Positions 1-9,527 of a stretch of 64,000 bases of DNA are shown here, piece after piece. The stretch lies in NCBI GenBank assembly GCA_029555415.1, contig JAKPSI010000002.1, positions 62,001-126,000 on the forward strand, written 5' to 3'. The first letter of the stretch is position 1, and each line of letters opens with the position of its first letter. Position numbers and translations under genes: made by a program. This DNA is from Bacteroidota bacterium. GTDB taxonomy: Bacteria; Bacteroidota; Bacteroidia; Chitinophagales; Chitinophagaceae. A model generated the notes under the pieces. That model saw only the letters and a program-made list of their open reading frames with translations, searched no databases and was not told the DNA's origin.

Positions 1-312
1 CCGGCGTCCGTCCGGTTGCAGCGTTACGGTATCAATGAAAGCCGTCAGTCGGCCGCCACTCTGTTTCGCGAATTCATTGAAACGACTCAGTACCCATACA
101 CGTGCGGCGCCGATCCCACGTCCCGGATCGGTCTGTGTGCTCAGCGTACTGCGTGTGCCGAAGCTCACCATTTTGCGGATATAGGATTCAAGGGAATCCT
201 TTGAAACTTCAGTGACCATTTTGGCGATCTGCGGATCACGGTTGATGGTGGTCTGGGCCTGCATCATGGTGAATGCAGTGAGGAGCAAAAGGCTGGCGGT
301 CAGTTTTTTCAT
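1..312 (-). CDS. M28-type secreted metallopeptidase, N-terminal part
   Basis: Reading leftward from an ATG at 312, the frame stays open to the window edge (104 codons), so only the N-terminus is present. It starts with a clear signal peptide (MKKLTASLLLLTAFTMMQA), followed by a helical stretch with SLESYIRKMVSFGTRST and then RGIGAARVWVLSRF. This pattern is typical of the region before the catalytic domain in Bacteroidota M28 aminopeptidases exported to the periplasm or cell surface. The zinc ligands would lie beyond the edge, so the family call rests on the N-terminal region only. A 44-bp gap separates it from the haemoglobin gene upstream on the same strand. Confidence 0.6.
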   Translation of the reverse strand, partial: MKKLTASLLLLTAFTMMQAQTTINRDPQIAKMVTEVSKDSLESYIRKMVSFGTRSTLSTQTDPGRGIGAARVWVLSRFNEFAKQSGGRLTAFIDTVTLQPDGRR

Positions 313-356
313 GTCTGTCAATTCAGTGTTTAAATATATTGAAATAGCGGCGGCGC

Positions 357-743
357 TTACATCGGCCGGTCAGAATTCTCCTGGAACATCTTAACACGCA
401 TGACCTCGGCGATGGTGCGGGCACGCTTCTTTGCATTCTCCGTTACATCACCACTGAAATGCAGGTCCAGACTGGCTTCGAACAATTCGATCCAGCGGGT
501 GAAATGATGGTCGAGCATCGGTACTTTACGGTTCACATTGAAATGCGCGCCCATCGTATCCCTTACGTAAGCCTGACGGCCCAGCAGGATCGTTTCCCAG
601 AAATCACACATGATGGGAAGATGCTTGTTCCAGTCCGTCTTCATCACATCCAGAAAGATGGGGCCCAGGTCCGGGTCCTGCATGATGTTATCATAAAAAT
701 GATACACTACTTTCTCAATGTCCTGCCTTGTACTAATATCCAT
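357..743 (-). CDS. Group III truncated haemoglobin
   Basis: 128-residue protein, the usual length of a 2-on-2 haemoglobin. The helix with VVYHFYDNIMQDPDLGPIF, the central FWETILLG segment and the closing HHFTRWIELF helix match group III truncated globins, which are cytoplasmic haem proteins thought to handle O2, NO or peroxide; the physiological role is not settled for most members. The start lies inside the 3' end of rarA (11-bp overlap, different frame), so the two are probably translated from one message. No partner flavohaemoglobin or nitrosative-stress regulator is nearby. Confidence 0.85.
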   Translation of the reverse strand: MDISTRQDIEKVVYHFYDNIMQDPDLGPIFLDVMKTDWNKHLPIMCDFWETILLGRQAYVRDTMGAHFNVNRKVPMLDHHFTRWIELFEASLDLHFSGDVTENAKKRARTIAEVMRVKMFQENSDRPM

Positions 744-1995
744 ATTTATCCTTCCAGAGGTTTTTTAAGTATTTGCGTAATTCTTCTTCACGCGCGTTCT
801 TGCCCGGATCATAAAAAGCAGATCCCGAAATGGCATCCGGCAGGTATTCCTGCGGGGCGAAGTTATTCTCATAACTGTGCGAATAGCGGTAGTCCTTTCC
901 GTAACCCATGTTCTTCATGAGTTTGGTCGGCGCATTGCGGATATGCAACGGTACCGGCAGGTCCCCCGCATTGCGCACCGCCGCCATGGCCGCATCGATC
1001 GCCACGATCGCTGAATTGCTTTTGGCGGAAGATGCCAGGTAGATCGCGCACTGCGAAAGGATGATCCTTGCTTCCGGGTAACCGATCTTGTTCACCGCCT
1101 CGAAACAGGCGTTGGCCATCACCAGCGCGGTAGGGTTGGCATTACCGATGTCCTCGCTCGCCAGGATCACCATCCTGCGCGCGATGAACTTCACATCTTC
1201 ACCACCCTCGATCATACGTGCCAGCCAGTATACCGCGCCATTCGGATCACTGCCACGCACCGATTTGATGAATGCTGAAATGATATCATAATGCTGTTCA
1301 CCGCTCTTGTCATACAACGCGATCTTTTGCTGCGCCACTTTCATCACAAGTGCGTCCGTGATCACGATCTCTTTTCCACCCGCGTCACATACGATCTCCA
1401 GCAGGTTCAGCAGTTTTCTTCCGTCTCCGCCGGAAATATGCAGCAATGCTTCCGTTTCTTTGAGCGTTACTTTTTTCTGTTTGAGGATCTCGTCTTTTTT
1501 TAACGCGCTTTCCATCAGCTTCACCAGGTCCTTATCCTCCAGTGGTTTCAAAACATAAACCTGACAACGGGAGAGGAGGGCGCTGTTCACTTCAAAAGAA
1601 GGGTTCTCCGTCGTGGCACCAATGAGCGTCACCGTTCCTTTTTCCACCGCACCCAGCAGGGCATCCTGCTGACCTTTGTTGAAACGATGGATCTCATCAA
1701 TGAACAGGATCGCGCCCGGTTTGTGTTTCGCTTCTTCGATCACTTCCCGTACATCTTTCACCCCGGAACTGATAGCACTCAGGGTATAGAATGGCGCTTT
1801 CAGGCTATGCGCGATGATGGTCGCGATGGTCGTCTTGCCCGTACCCGGAGGTCCCCAGAAAATAATGGAAGGTAATTTGCCACCAGCAATGGCGTGGCGC
1901 AGCATACTGCCCGGTCCAGTGATATGTTCCTGACCCAGCAAGTCATCCAGTGTATGCGGCCTGATCCTCTCCGCCAGCGGTGCTAATGCATTCAT
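733..1995 (-). CDS. rarA: Replication-associated recombination protein A (RarA/MgsA AAA+ ATPase)
   Basis: 420 residues, normal for the family. Walker A is GPPGTGKT at residues 48-55, Walker B is LFIDEIHRF near residue 100, and GATTENPSF follows as sensor-1 region. The C-terminal half carries the clamp-loader-like helical and MgsA tetramerisation regions (SEDIGNANP, GYPEARIILSQCAIYLA). RarA acts at stalled replication forks and interacts with SSB in other bacteria. It starts at an ATG only 54 bp after the alpha/beta-hydrolase stop codon and overlaps the truncated haemoglobin gene at its 3' end, so haemoglobin expression is likely coupled to it. Confidence 0.95.
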   Translation of the reverse strand: MNALAPLAERIRPHTLDDLLGQEHITGPGSMLRHAIAGGKLPSIIFWGPPGTGKTTIATIIAHSLKAPFYTLSAISSGVKDVREVIEEAKHKPGAILFIDEIHRFNKGQQDALLGAVEKGTVTLIGATTENPSFEVNSALLSRCQVYVLKPLEDKDLVKLMESALKKDEILKQKKVTLKETEALLHISGGDGRKLLNLLEIVCDAGGKEIVITDALVMKVAQQKIALYDKSGEQHYDIISAFIKSVRGSDPNGAVYWLARMIEGGEDVKFIARRMVILASEDIGNANPTALVMANACFEAVNKIGYPEARIILSQCAIYLASSAKSNSAIVAIDAAMAAVRNAGDLPVPLHIRNAPTKLMKNMGYGKDYRYSHSYENNFAPQEYLPDAISGSAFYDPGKNAREEELRKYLKNLWKDKYGY

Positions 1996-2049
1996 GGCTT
2001 CAAAGTAACAAAAAAAGGGGCCGGCACCGCCGCTTGTGCAAAACTGTTA

Positions 2050-2889
2050 TCAGTTCACATACGCGTTCAGGAAAGCCGTGATCTTGTCGAATGAATCCGT
2101 GAGGTTCGCGCCCGTCCAGCCGTGGTTTTCGGACGGATAGAACACATACTGGTTCGTGACACCTGAAGTAATGAGTTTGTCACGCAGGATCACTGATTGT
2201 GTATAATCCACTACGATGTCGGCACCACCCTGCAGGATGATGGTGGGCGGGCATTGGGCCGTGACATAATTATAAGGACTTCCGTCATGATAAGCCTGTG
2301 CCTTCGTGGCCGGATTACCACCGATGACCGCGATCAGCTGCAAAGGGATCAGCGGATTGATGGGATACGTGTACATGGAATACAGTTCCGTGGGTCCGAA
2401 GAAATCCACAACGGCTTTGACCTTCACGACCGAATTATTCTTATACGACTGTTGCAGGGCAAGATGTCCGCCCGCACTGGCACCGAGTGCCACGAACTTG
2501 TCGGATATCTTATAATCCGCACGTTTATTATAGATGAATTCGAAAGCTGCTTTAACGTCCAGCTCCTGTGTCGGGAAAAGATTCGTACCACTCACTGCCA
2601 GCCGGTAATTGATATTGAAGATGGCATAACCCGGTAATCTTTTCTTCAGCGAATCCACATAGGGTGTGAAATCAATCTTATCACCTTCACTCCATCCGCC
2701 ACCATGTACCATGATGATCACTTTTGTTGTGGCCACCGATCTGCCTTCCGGCAAATAGATGTCCATCTTCTGCAAAGGATCCGTTCCGTATGAGACATTC
2801 AGTTGTGTGGAAGAGGGTACGGCAGGCGTCACATCCTTTTTCTTACAGCCGAATGCGAGGAACGGTAAAAGCCAGAGTATTTTTTTCAT
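2050..2889 (-). CDS. Alpha/beta-hydrolase lipoprotein (BD-FAE/esterase-like)
   Basis: The ATG at 2889 is chosen over an in-frame start 70 codons upstream because it gives a lipoprotein signal peptide, LLPFLAFGC with lipid-anchored Cys15. The mature part (279 residues in total) has the oxyanion-hole motif HGGGW (62-66), nucleophile elbow GASAG with Ser138, an acid in GGADIVVD (Asp224 or Asp228) and His256 in ENHGW. This is the layout of the BD-FAE and acetylesterase/lipase branch of alpha/beta-hydrolases. The substrate is unknown; an ester or acylated carbohydrate is plausible. It is divergent from the trypsin-like protease, with 140 bp between the two starts. Confidence 0.8.
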   Translation of the reverse strand: MKKILWLLPFLAFGCKKKDVTPAVPSSTQLNVSYGTDPLQKMDIYLPEGRSVATTKVIIMVHGGGWSEGDKIDFTPYVDSLKKRLPGYAIFNINYRLAVSGTNLFPTQELDVKAAFEFIYNKRADYKISDKFVALGASAGGHLALQQSYKNNSVVKVKAVVDFFGPTELYSMYTYPINPLIPLQLIAVIGGNPATKAQAYHDGSPYNYVTAQCPPTIILQGGADIVVDYTQSVILRDKLITSGVTNQYVFYPSENHGWTGANLTDSFDKITAFLNAYVN

Positions 2890-3029
2890 GTTTGCAGATT
2901 GATATGAAATTACGGATGTTGACGATATGGACGTTCCACAGGTTGCCCGGAAAATTAAAACGGTGGTATTCAGGCAAAAGCGGCCCGGCAGGGAAATCTC
3001 GCACGACTTTTGGTATTTCCCTCTCAGCC

Positions 3030-4451
3030 ATGAACCACCAACCTGAGTACCCCCTCCATCAAAAACCATTCCGCCGGGCCTTTTTCCTGGTCTGGGCACT
3101 TGGTTTTGCCATGAATATAGCTGCCCAAACCCTGGGAACTGAGCAGAATTATGCCATGAACAGTCCCGCCATCGTCAAAGTGCAGGCGGTATTCTCGGCC
3201 ACAGTTTATGTCAATAAGGTCGATCTCAACCAGTCCAGGTTCGATAAACTCGTGGATTCGGTGAAGCGGCTCGACAGTTCCGGCCGCTTGTTCAGTTCCG
3301 AACAGAAGCTGGATATCCTGGTCCGGGCGCTCTATAAGAATCCATTACGGTTCTTCACGCCTACTGAAGAATATTTCAAACAGGCTCACCGCGTGGAATC
3401 ATCCGGTACCGGTTTCCTGATCACCGGTGATGGGTATATCCTCACGAACTGTCATATCATTGATCGTGACAGCGCCTATATCCGACGTAAGTTCATCCTC
3501 TCTACTTTCCATGAAGTATCAGAAGCGGGCATCAATGCCCTGCAGAATTCATGGGCCATGGAACTGAACGAACAGCAAAGGAATCTGCTGAATGACGCGT
3601 ATGGTCTCATTTATTCACAGTTGTCATCACTCATCTTATTCGATCTGAAAAAAGAATTCATCGTCAGTTACCGTGACGACCGCAATGGTCAGGGTGCGGA
3701 AACGGTGCAGACTACCGCACAGATCATCAGGCAGGGACAGCCCATGCCGGGAAAGGATGTCGCGATCCTGAAGATCAACGCACCGCATGAGTTGCCTGCG
3801 TTACAATTATCGCGGGATCCATTCATTGCCATCGGTACACAGGTGCTGGTGCTGGGTTATCCCGAACCCGTGACCAGTCATTCTTTCCTGGCTTCAGCAG
3901 CGGCGATCGAACCGAGTCTGACCACCGGGATCGTGAGTGCAGTCAAGACCTCCATCCATGGCTGGCCCGTCATTCAGATGGACGCGCTGATCAGTCATGG
4001 CAGCAGTGGCAGTCCGGTCTGCAATGATCATGGCGAAGTGATCGGCATCGCCACATTCGGTAGTATTGATGCAGGCGGCACCTCACTGGCCAGTGGATTC
4101 AACTTCGCGATACCGGTTTCCGTGGTGCGTGATTTTCTGGATGATGCCGGACTGGATCCGCGGCCAGGGAAGTCGACCACTTTATACAATGAAGGACTCG
4201 ATCTGTACTTCCATCAGTACTACCGGCGTGCACTGGAAAAATTCAGAGAAACGGCCATATTGAATGTAAAGTATCCGCAACTCAGTTTCTATACGGACCA
4301 ATGTGCAAGAAAAGTGGAGAGTGGGGCAGGGCACAGTGCGCCACCGAGGACTTATGTATTGTATTTCATGTCGCTTCTCGGAGTGGGAGCTGTATTGATG
4401 ATCATTTACAGGACCCGCAAGAACCGTAAGCGCATTTTACATGCGTCCTGA
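3030..4451 (+). CDS. Secreted trypsin-like serine protease with C-terminal membrane anchor
   Basis: 473 residues from the ATG at 3030. The frame is open further upstream, but this start gives an N-terminal hydrophobic segment ending in AAQ and matches the divergent gene arrangement. Chymotrypsin-fold triad: His142 in TNCHII, Asp243 in KDVAILKI, Ser326 in GSSGSP. About 100 residues separate His and Asp, roughly twice the usual distance in HtrA/S1C proteases, because of a helical insertion near residues 150-235. A hydrophobic helix (VLYFMSLLGVGAVLMIIY) followed by RTRKNRK closes the protein, so it is probably anchored in the inner membrane. There is no PDZ domain. Its stop is one base from the stop of the next, convergent gene. 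Confidence 0.85.
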   Translation: MNHQPEYPLHQKPFRRAFFLVWALGFAMNIAAQTLGTEQNYAMNSPAIVKVQAVFSATVYVNKVDLNQSRFDKLVDSVKRLDSSGRLFSSEQKLDILVRALYKNPLRFFTPTEEYFKQAHRVESSGTGFLITGDGYILTNCHIIDRDSAYIRRKFILSTFHEVSEAGINALQNSWAMELNEQQRNLLNDAYGLIYSQLSSLILFDLKKEFIVSYRDDRNGQGAETVQTTAQIIRQGQPMPGKDVAILKINAPHELPALQLSRDPFIAIGTQVLVLGYPEPVTSHSFLASAAAIEPSLTTGIVSAVKTSIHGWPVIQMDALISHGSSGSPVCNDHGEVIGIATFGSIDAGGTSLASGFNFAIPVSVVRDFLDDAGLDPRPGKSTTLYNEGLDLYFHQYYRRALEKFRETAILNVKYPQLSFYTDQCARKVESGAGHSAPPRTYVLYFMSLLGVGAVLMIIYRTRKNRKRILHAS

Positions 4452-4452
4452 T

Positions 4453-4947
4453 TCAGCGGGCGGCCTGTTCTTCGAACTCAAAGGTTTTCTTATTGAAATT
4501 GCGGTGCAGTAAGATCCGCAGTGAATACATGCCATACAGCATCAGGATCTGCAACAGGACCATAGCTGTTTGGAAGACCAGATCTGAGAACCACTTTCCC
4601 GGTATTTTCAGGAAGGGCTGTTTGATCACAGCAGCCATGGCTTCAAGTGTCTGGTATTCTCGGATCCACAAACCGAATAGGAATGCAAGCAACAGGAAGT
4701 TGATGAGGAAAAGCCAGTTGAAGACAGACTTGGTCTTTCCGCCCACCGGTATATCCGGGTAGTGTTCATTCAGCGTCTGTACACTGAATACCGCGAACCA
4801 GGTGATGAAGAAGAAGGCGATGGCCTGGATGAAATAGTTGACATCCCCCTCACGGAAGGTATTGATGAGCGACAGGAAACCGTACATCACTGCGATCAGC
4901 ATTTGTACGAAACATGCCAGTCTGAATAATTTCCAACCGAACTTCAT
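4453..4947 (-). CDS. Small integral membrane protein, function unknown
   Basis: 164 residues with about four hydrophobic segments (near residues 8-28, 38-55, 78-96 and 122-146) and a polar C-tail (NKKTFEFEEQAAR). I do not recognise the family; it looks like a DUF2975-type or similar four-helix membrane protein, but no diagnostic motif supports that. It begins 6 bp after the aspS stop codon and is almost certainly co-transcribed with aspS. Its stop codon is separated by a single base from that of the convergent protease gene, leaving no room for a terminator between them. Confidence 0.7.
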   Translation of the reverse strand: MKFGWKLFRLACFVQMLIAVMYGFLSLINTFREGDVNYFIQAIAFFFITWFAVFSVQTLNEHYPDIPVGGKTKSVFNWLFLINFLLLAFLFGLWIREYQTLEAMAAVIKQPFLKIPGKWFSDLVFQTAMVLLQILMLYGMYSLRILLHRNFNKKTFEFEEQAAR

Positions 4948-4953
4948 AAGCGT

Positions 4954-6780
4954 TTATTTGAGCTGCAACCGGATCTGTAATTCTTCCAGTTGTTTGTCAT
5001 CAATGGTCGACGGCGCATCCAGCATCACATCGCGGCCCGCATTATTCTTGGGGAACGCGATGAAATCACGGATACTTTCACTGCCACCGAGGATCGCGCA
5101 AAGCCTGTCGAATCCGAACGCGATACCACCATGCGGCGGTGCGCCATATTCGAAAGCGCCGAGCAGGAATCCGAATTTATGTAATGCTTCTTCCTTGCTC
5201 ATGCCCAATGCTGCGAACATCTTCTCCTGCAGTTCACGCTGGAAGATCCGGATGGATCCGCCACCGATCTCATTTCCGTTCAGCACCATGTCATACGCGT
5301 TGGCTTTGATGCCGGCATAAGGATGCTTCAGGTATTCCGCTGCATTCGTGATCACGGGATCATTGCCGATCATCGTTTCAATGTCGGAAGGTTTCGGTGA
5401 GGTGAACGGATGGTGACGGGCTACCCAGCGGTTGCCTTCTTCATCGTATTCGAACAGCGGGAAGTCGAGCACCCACAGTAAACGGAATTCCTCTTTCTTA
5501 CGAAGACCCAAACGGTTGGCCATTTCCATACGCAGGTCACTGATCGCTTTACGCGTTCTTTCTTCCGCACCGGCCAGGATGAGCACGAGGTCGCCGGCTA
5601 TGGCGCCGGCCGCGTCAGCGATGGCTTTCAGTTTTTCTTCGGTGAAGAATTTATCGATGCTGCTCTTGTAAGTACCGTCCGTATTGCATTTGATGAAAGC
5701 GAGACCTTTCATACCGATCTGCGGACGCTTCACCCACTCGGTCAGTTCATCCGTTTGTTTACGGCTGTATTCGCTGCAACCGGGTGCCGCGATGGCGATC
5801 ACCGTTTCCGCTTCGTCAAATACCTTGAAACCTGCTTCATTGATGAGTTGTGACTGGTCCTGCTTATTCATATACACGACCGCTGGTTTCTTCAGGTTCA
5901 GCAGCGGCATGTCGAAACGGATATCCGGTTTATCGTTACCGTATTTCCACATCGCATCCTCCCAGGTCATGCGTTGTACTTTCTCGGTGTATTCGATGCC
6001 CTTCACATCTTTGAAGATCGATTTGATCAGTCCTTCGAACATGTTCAGGATATCTTCCTGTTCCACGAATGCCATTTCACAGTCGATCTGTGTGAATTCA
6101 GGCTGACGGTCCGCACGGAGGTCCTCATCACGGAAACATTTCACCACCTGATAATAACGGTCATACCCGCTCACCATCAGCAATTGCTTGAAGGTTTGGG
6201 GCGATTGCGGTAAGGCGTAGAATTGTCCCGCGTTCATCCGGCTTGGCACCACGAAGTCGCGCGCACCTTCAGGGGTGGACTTGATCAGGAACGGGGTTTC
6301 AATATCCATGAATCCCTGCTGGTGCAGGTAATTGCGTGCGGCACGGTTCACGGCATAACGCAGTTCGATATTTCTCTTCACGGCGTTACGGCGGAGGTCG
6401 AGATAACGGTATTTCATGCGCAGGTCGTCGCCACCATCGGTATCGTCCTGAATGGTGAAGGGTGGTACTGCTGATTTATTGAGTACTTTGAAGGAGCCCA
6501 CGATGATCTCGATATCACCCGTAGCGAGGTTCGGATTCTTGTTACTGCGTTCATTCACTTTACCGGTCACCTGCAGCACGAATTCACGGCCGAGGGGCTG
6601 TGCATCCAGTTCAGTATTCAGTTCTTCACCGAATAATAATTGGGTGATGCCATAACGGTCGCGCAGGTCCACGAATGTGATGGATCCGAATTTACGAACG
6701 GTCTGCACCCAGCCGGCCAGGGTCACTTCCTGTCCGTTGTGGTTGATCGATAATTCTCCGCAAGTATGTGTTCTGTACAT
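4954..6780 (-). CDS. aspS: Aspartyl-tRNA synthetase
   Basis: 608 residues from the ATG at 6780, which begins [10 protein letters not shown], the standard start of bacterial AspRS; the longer open frame upstream is rejected. Domains in order: N-terminal OB-fold anticodon-binding domain ([11 protein letters not shown]), class II core with motif 2 ([18 protein letters not shown]), a GAD insertion (around [18 protein letters not shown]) and motif 3 near [10 protein letters not shown]. The GAD insertion marks the bacterial type. It charges tRNA-Asp in the cytoplasm. It is divergent from the MtfA-like gene (153-bp gap), with the small membrane protein directly downstream. Confidence 0.97.
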   Translation of the reverse strand: MYRTHTCGELSINHNGQEVTLAGWVQTVRKFGSITFVDLRDRYGITQLLFGEELNTELDAQPLGREFVLQVTGKVNERSNKNPNLATGDIEIIVGSFKVLNKSAVPPFTIQDDTDGGDDLRMKYRYLDLRRNAVKRNIELRYAVNRAARNYLHQQGFMDIETPFLIKSTPEGARDFVVPSRMNAGQFYALPQSPQTFKQLLMVSGYDRYYQVVKCFRDEDLRADRQPEFTQIDCEMAFVEQEDILNMFEGLIKSIFKDVKGIEYTEKVQRMTWEDAMWKYGNDKPDIRFDMPLLNLKKPAVVYMNKQDQSQLINEAGFKVFDEAETVIAIAAPGCSEYSRKQTDELTEWVKRPQIGMKGLAFIKCNTDGTYKSSIDKFFTEEKLKAIADAAGAIAGDLVLILAGAEERTRKAISDLRMEMANRLGLRKKEEFRLLWVLDFPLFEYDEEGNRWVARHHPFTSPKPSDIETMIGNDPVITNAAEYLKHPYAGIKANAYDMVLNGNEIGGGSIRIFQRELQEKMFAALGMSKEEALHKFGFLLGAFEYGAPPHGGIAFGFDRLCAILGGSESIRDFIAFPKNNAGRDVMLDAPSTIDDKQLEELQIRLQLK

Positions 6781-6883
6781 GTGTACTGTGTTAAGTCGTT
6801 GAGGGGTAGGTTTTTGCAGCTTGTGGCCGGTGGGCCCGGGGCCGCGTTTCGGCCGCAAATATAACAACAAATGGCGGGTGGGG

Positions 6884-6914
6884 TTGCAAATTGAAAACCC
6901 GTTATATATATTTA
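6884..6914 (+). promoter_or_regulatory. Bacteroidota-type promoter candidate for the MtfA-like gene
   Basis: TTG at 6884-6886, a 20-bp spacer, then TATATTTA at 6907-6914, one base off the TAnnTTTG minus-7 consensus. The predicted start of transcription, near 6921, leaves a leader of about 13 nt before the ATG at 6934. Sequence match only. Confidence 0.45.
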
Positions 6915-6933
6915 GTGTTCGAACCGTACCGTA

Positions 6934-7716
6934 ATGCACCCTTTCCTGAGAAAACTTAACGGCATCTTTGCCAGAGGCGCAAGCCATGCACCTGAGGATC
7001 TACCCCTTGAAGCGGTACTTTCCGAAGAAGAATTCAACAATTATTCATTTGTCATCGGTGGTCTGTTCACTTATTTCAACGATCTCCCGGAAGCGGAGAA
7101 AAGGAAATTCGTGTCAAGGGTCCATCATTTCAAAACGGGGAAGAAATTCCATTTCATAGGCCTGGAGCACCAGGAGGATACGTCAACGCTGGTCAGTGCT
7201 TCAGCGGTGCAGGTAACGTTCGGATTGAATAATTACAGTCTGACACATTTCAAGGATATCTACATTCTGGCCGATGCCTATCATATGGAAGATGATGAGG
7301 AGTTGTATATCGGACATGTGGCACCTGAAGGTATTTACTTATCCTGGAAACATTTCCTGTATGGGTATTCCAATAAGACGGACAATATCAACGTTGCAGT
7401 ACATGAGATGGCGCACGCGCTGCTGTACAATAATTTTTTCGCGCAGTACGGTATCGACAATCATTTCAGACTGAACTACGAACGTTTTTCGAACAGTACG
7501 GGCCCCATTCTCGCCGATGCGATCACGAACCGGCGCAGTTATCTGCGCAGTTACGCGTTCAGCAACCTGCATGAATTCTGGGCAGTGAGTGTGGAAGCTT
7601 TCTTTGAGAATCCGAAAGGGTTAAGGGATAATATGCCTGAGCTGTATGTGGCGCTGTGTGGTGTGCTGAATCAGGATCCCATGACACATCAAAAGATCAT
7701 TAAATCCGAACCATGA
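6934..7716 (+). CDS. MtfA-like zinc-dependent peptidase
   Basis: 260 residues. HEMAH (157-161) supplies two zinc ligands and the catalytic Glu158, and a downstream helix [11 protein letters not shown] offers Glu221 as the third ligand, the gluzincin layout of the MtfA family (PF06167). In enterobacteria MtfA binds the Mlc repressor and controls glucose PTS expression; Mlc is not expected here, so only the peptidase fold is inferred. There is no signal peptide, so it should be cytoplasmic. It is divergent from aspS and convergent with the next gene (69-bp gap). Confidence 0.85.
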   Translation: MHPFLRKLNGIFARGASHAPEDLPLEAVLSEEEFNNYSFVIGGLFTYFNDLPEAEKRKFVSRVHHFKTGKKFHFIGLEHQEDTSTLVSASAVQVTFGLNNYSLTHFKDIYILADAYHMEDDEELYIGHVAPEGIYLSWKHFLYGYSNKTDNINVAVHEMAHALLYNNFFAQYGIDNHFRLNYERFSNSTGPILADAITNRRSYLRSYAFSNLHEFWAVSVEAFFENPKGLRDNMPELYVALCGVLNQDPMTHQKIIKSEP

Positions 7717-7785
7717 TAACACTGACCCTCATTTATTTCACCCGCCGTTTCATTCAACAGTACAAACAACGATCGCGACTGGTCA

Positions 7786-8196
7786 TTACATCGTGACCAC
7801 CTGATTTTGTTTCACCTCTTTAGGCCGCTGTACCGCGTAATAGTACAGCAGGATCAATGCGCCTATGATGAATGGGATCAATGCCATTTCCTTTCCGGTA
7901 TAATGTCCGACAACGATCTTCGTGTCGAATCCGAAGAACTCACTGATCATCCAGTAAGCATTCGCGCTGATCCAGAAAACGATGGCCAGGTTATGCGCCA
8001 GTTCAGATACGATCTGCCGGTTCTTCCACGCGATCCATACCGCTACTGATAAGGTTGGGATGATCATCACGATACCAATAGGTTTCCACACCATACACCA
8101 GCTGATATCCTTCAGCAGCCAGAATACGATATGCATGTTCTCCATCTTCCGCAGGTACGAGGGAATGATATATTGCTGATCGGCGGCATTAGGCAT
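7786..8196 (-). CDS. Small membrane protein, function unknown
   Basis: From the ATG at 8196 this encodes 136 residues; a longer frame to 8370 would overlap the next gene and adds a non-hydrophobic leader, so it is not used. Three to four hydrophobic stretches (MHIVFWLLKDISWCMVW, IGIVMIIPTLSVAVWIAW, LAIVFWISANAYWMI, MALIPFIIGALILLYYYAV) suggest an inner-membrane protein rich in Trp. I do not recognise a named family. It lies 62 bp downstream of the FAD oxidoreductase on the same strand and may share its transcript. Confidence 0.65.
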   Translation of the reverse strand: MPNAADQQYIIPSYLRKMENMHIVFWLLKDISWCMVWKPIGIVMIIPTLSVAVWIAWKNRQIVSELAHNLAIVFWISANAYWMISEFFGFDTKIVVGHYTGKEMALIPFIIGALILLYYYAVQRPKEVKQNQVVTM

Positions 8197-8258
8197 AGCA
8201 GTTACCCGGTGGTTTATAGCCGGAAGCAATAAAAATAAGGATTCACTGCATTTTTTGA

Positions 8259-9317
8259 TCAGCGCGTAAGGATTTTCTGGAAGCGCATGACGGATGCTTC
8301 GGGGTCCAGCGGACCGTCTGTGGTTAAAAAACTGCTCAGCTGTTTGGCGAACCAGGGTGCAAGGGAGCAACCCTTCGTGCCCAACCCGTTGAATACACCG
8401 ATCTGCGGCAATCTTGGGTGCAAACCTACGAATGGCCTGCGTTCCAGTGTCGCCGGGCGTATGCCGGCGAAATGGCCGGTGATGCTGAACGGAACTTTGA
8501 GCCAGCTTTTCAGCAAAGCTTCGGCTTGTTCCCGGAACTGAGGGGTAGGCTGATCATCATCGAATTTCCAGGCATAGTTGGAGCCGATCCACCATTTGCC
8601 TTCACCAGCAAGCGGTGCCAGGATCATTCCTCTCTTATAGATATGGTGCGCGGGCAGATCAGGGATGTCGACGGTCAGCAGTTCTCCTTTATTCGGCGCA
8701 TAAGGCAGTGCCTGAAAATAACGGTTATCCGCACCTGCACTTCCGTCACAGAAGATGATCTTCTCCGCTTCAATGTCGCGGTAGCGTACACCTTTACCGG
8801 TGAGCATCAGTTCTTCTGTTTCAAATTTTTCTTCACGGAGCTGCTCTTTAGCGATCAAATGACTGCGCCAGGCGGGCAGGATATGCTCCAGATGTGCGGT
8901 ATAGGCCGGCTTGATCTCCCCGAATCCAAAATCATAATTCAAATGATCCCGGAATGCGGCTTCATCGGTACGGCCATGAACATATTGCGCTTTTTCTTCC
9001 ACACGCTGCATGAAGCTTTGGCGCATCTGCGCGCTGGGGAAGAAATCGAGAATGCTTTTTTCGGAAATGGCTTTGATGCCCAGTTCACGACCCATCTGGT
9101 TGTATTGCTTCCAGGCAAAGGGATGCAGTTCTTCCACCATCCATGCAGCCACATGCCTGCGTCCCGTTACCGGATTGATGATTCCCGCGGCCAGTCTGGA
9201 AGAAGAGAGCGGGTTGGATGCATCTAATACGATAAAGCTGGCACCGGCCTGCTGCAGATAATAACTAAGCCAGGTACCGGCAATGCCTTGTCCGATAATG
9301 AGGAAACGCGTTTGCAT
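8259..9317 (-). CDS. FAD-dependent oxidoreductase (DAO/glycine oxidase-like)
   Basis: 352 residues. The N-terminus has the dinucleotide-binding fingerprint GQGIAG (9-14) with the acidic residue of strand 2 in FIVLDAS. The region SSRLAAGIINPVTGRR and the C-terminal block FAGIRPATLERRPFVG then GLGTKG are characteristic of D-amino-acid-oxidase-superfamily proteins, including the MnmC C-terminal domain. It should bind FAD and oxidise an amine, but the substrate is unknown; no MnmC methyltransferase domain is attached. The gene starts 41 bp from the nested-palindrome cluster that separates it from the alpha-2-macroglobulin gene on the same strand. Confidence 0.8.
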   Translation of the reverse strand: MQTRFLIIGQGIAGTWLSYYLQQAGASFIVLDASNPLSSSRLAAGIINPVTGRRHVAAWMVEELHPFAWKQYNQMGRELGIKAISEKSILDFFPSAQMRQSFMQRVEEKAQYVHGRTDEAAFRDHLNYDFGFGEIKPAYTAHLEHILPAWRSHLIAKEQLREEKFETEELMLTGKGVRYRDIEAEKIIFCDGSAGADNRYFQALPYAPNKGELLTVDIPDLPAHHIYKRGMILAPLAGEGKWWIGSNYAWKFDDDQPTPQFREQAEALLKSWLKVPFSITGHFAGIRPATLERRPFVGLHPRLPQIGVFNGLGTKGCSLAPWFAKQLSSFLTTDGPLDPEASVMRFQKILTR

Positions 9318-9338
9318 TGCGCGAAGGTAAGCTACTTT

Positions 9339-9362
9339 GTCTCGCCGTCTCGCCGTTTCGCC
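9339..9362 (+). repeat. 8-bp-period array, GTCTCGCC family (3 units)
   Basis: Two exact GTCTCGCC units and one GTTTCGCC follow each other with no gap and run straight into the left arm of nested palindrome A. The string GTCTCGCC also starts the left arms of the other two copies (near 9526 and 17092), so this array and the palindromes share sequence. Confidence 0.75.
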
Positions 9363-9480
9363 GGGGTTTCCTGTATTCGGAGTTTGCGAACGTGGTAAAC
9401 TCAGAACCCCGGCGCATAGTACGCCGGGGTTCCGAAAGTAATAAAGAAGAAAGATTCATCCAGGCTGGAAACCCCGTCGA
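9358..9480. repeat. Nested palindromic element, copy A
   Basis: 123 bp. The outer arms are a 14-bp inverted repeat (TCGCCGGGGTTTCC at 9358-9371; GGAAACCCCGTCGA at 9467-9480, one mismatch). Inside is a 29-bp hairpin at 9404-9432 with perfect 11-bp arms GAACCCCGGCG/CGCCGGGGTTC around the loop CATAGTA. Copy B has the same length and offsets, and the 29-bp core is identical in all three copies in the window. It lies downstream of the alpha-2-macroglobulin stop codon and upstream of the FAD oxidoreductase. Confidence 0.9.
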
Positions 9481-9490
9481 AACAAGAAGC

Positions 9491-9520
9491 AAGAACCCCG
9501 GCGCTAATAACGCCGGGGCA
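9491..9520. repeat. Isolated GC hairpin between palindromes A and B
   Basis: CCCCGGCG (9496-9503) and CGCCGGGG (9511-9518) form a perfect 8-bp stem around the loop CTAATAA. The arms match the inner hairpin of the nested elements, but the loop differs and there are no outer arms. It looks like a solo or decayed inner core. Confidence 0.8.
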
Positions 9521-9527
9521 ACAAGTC

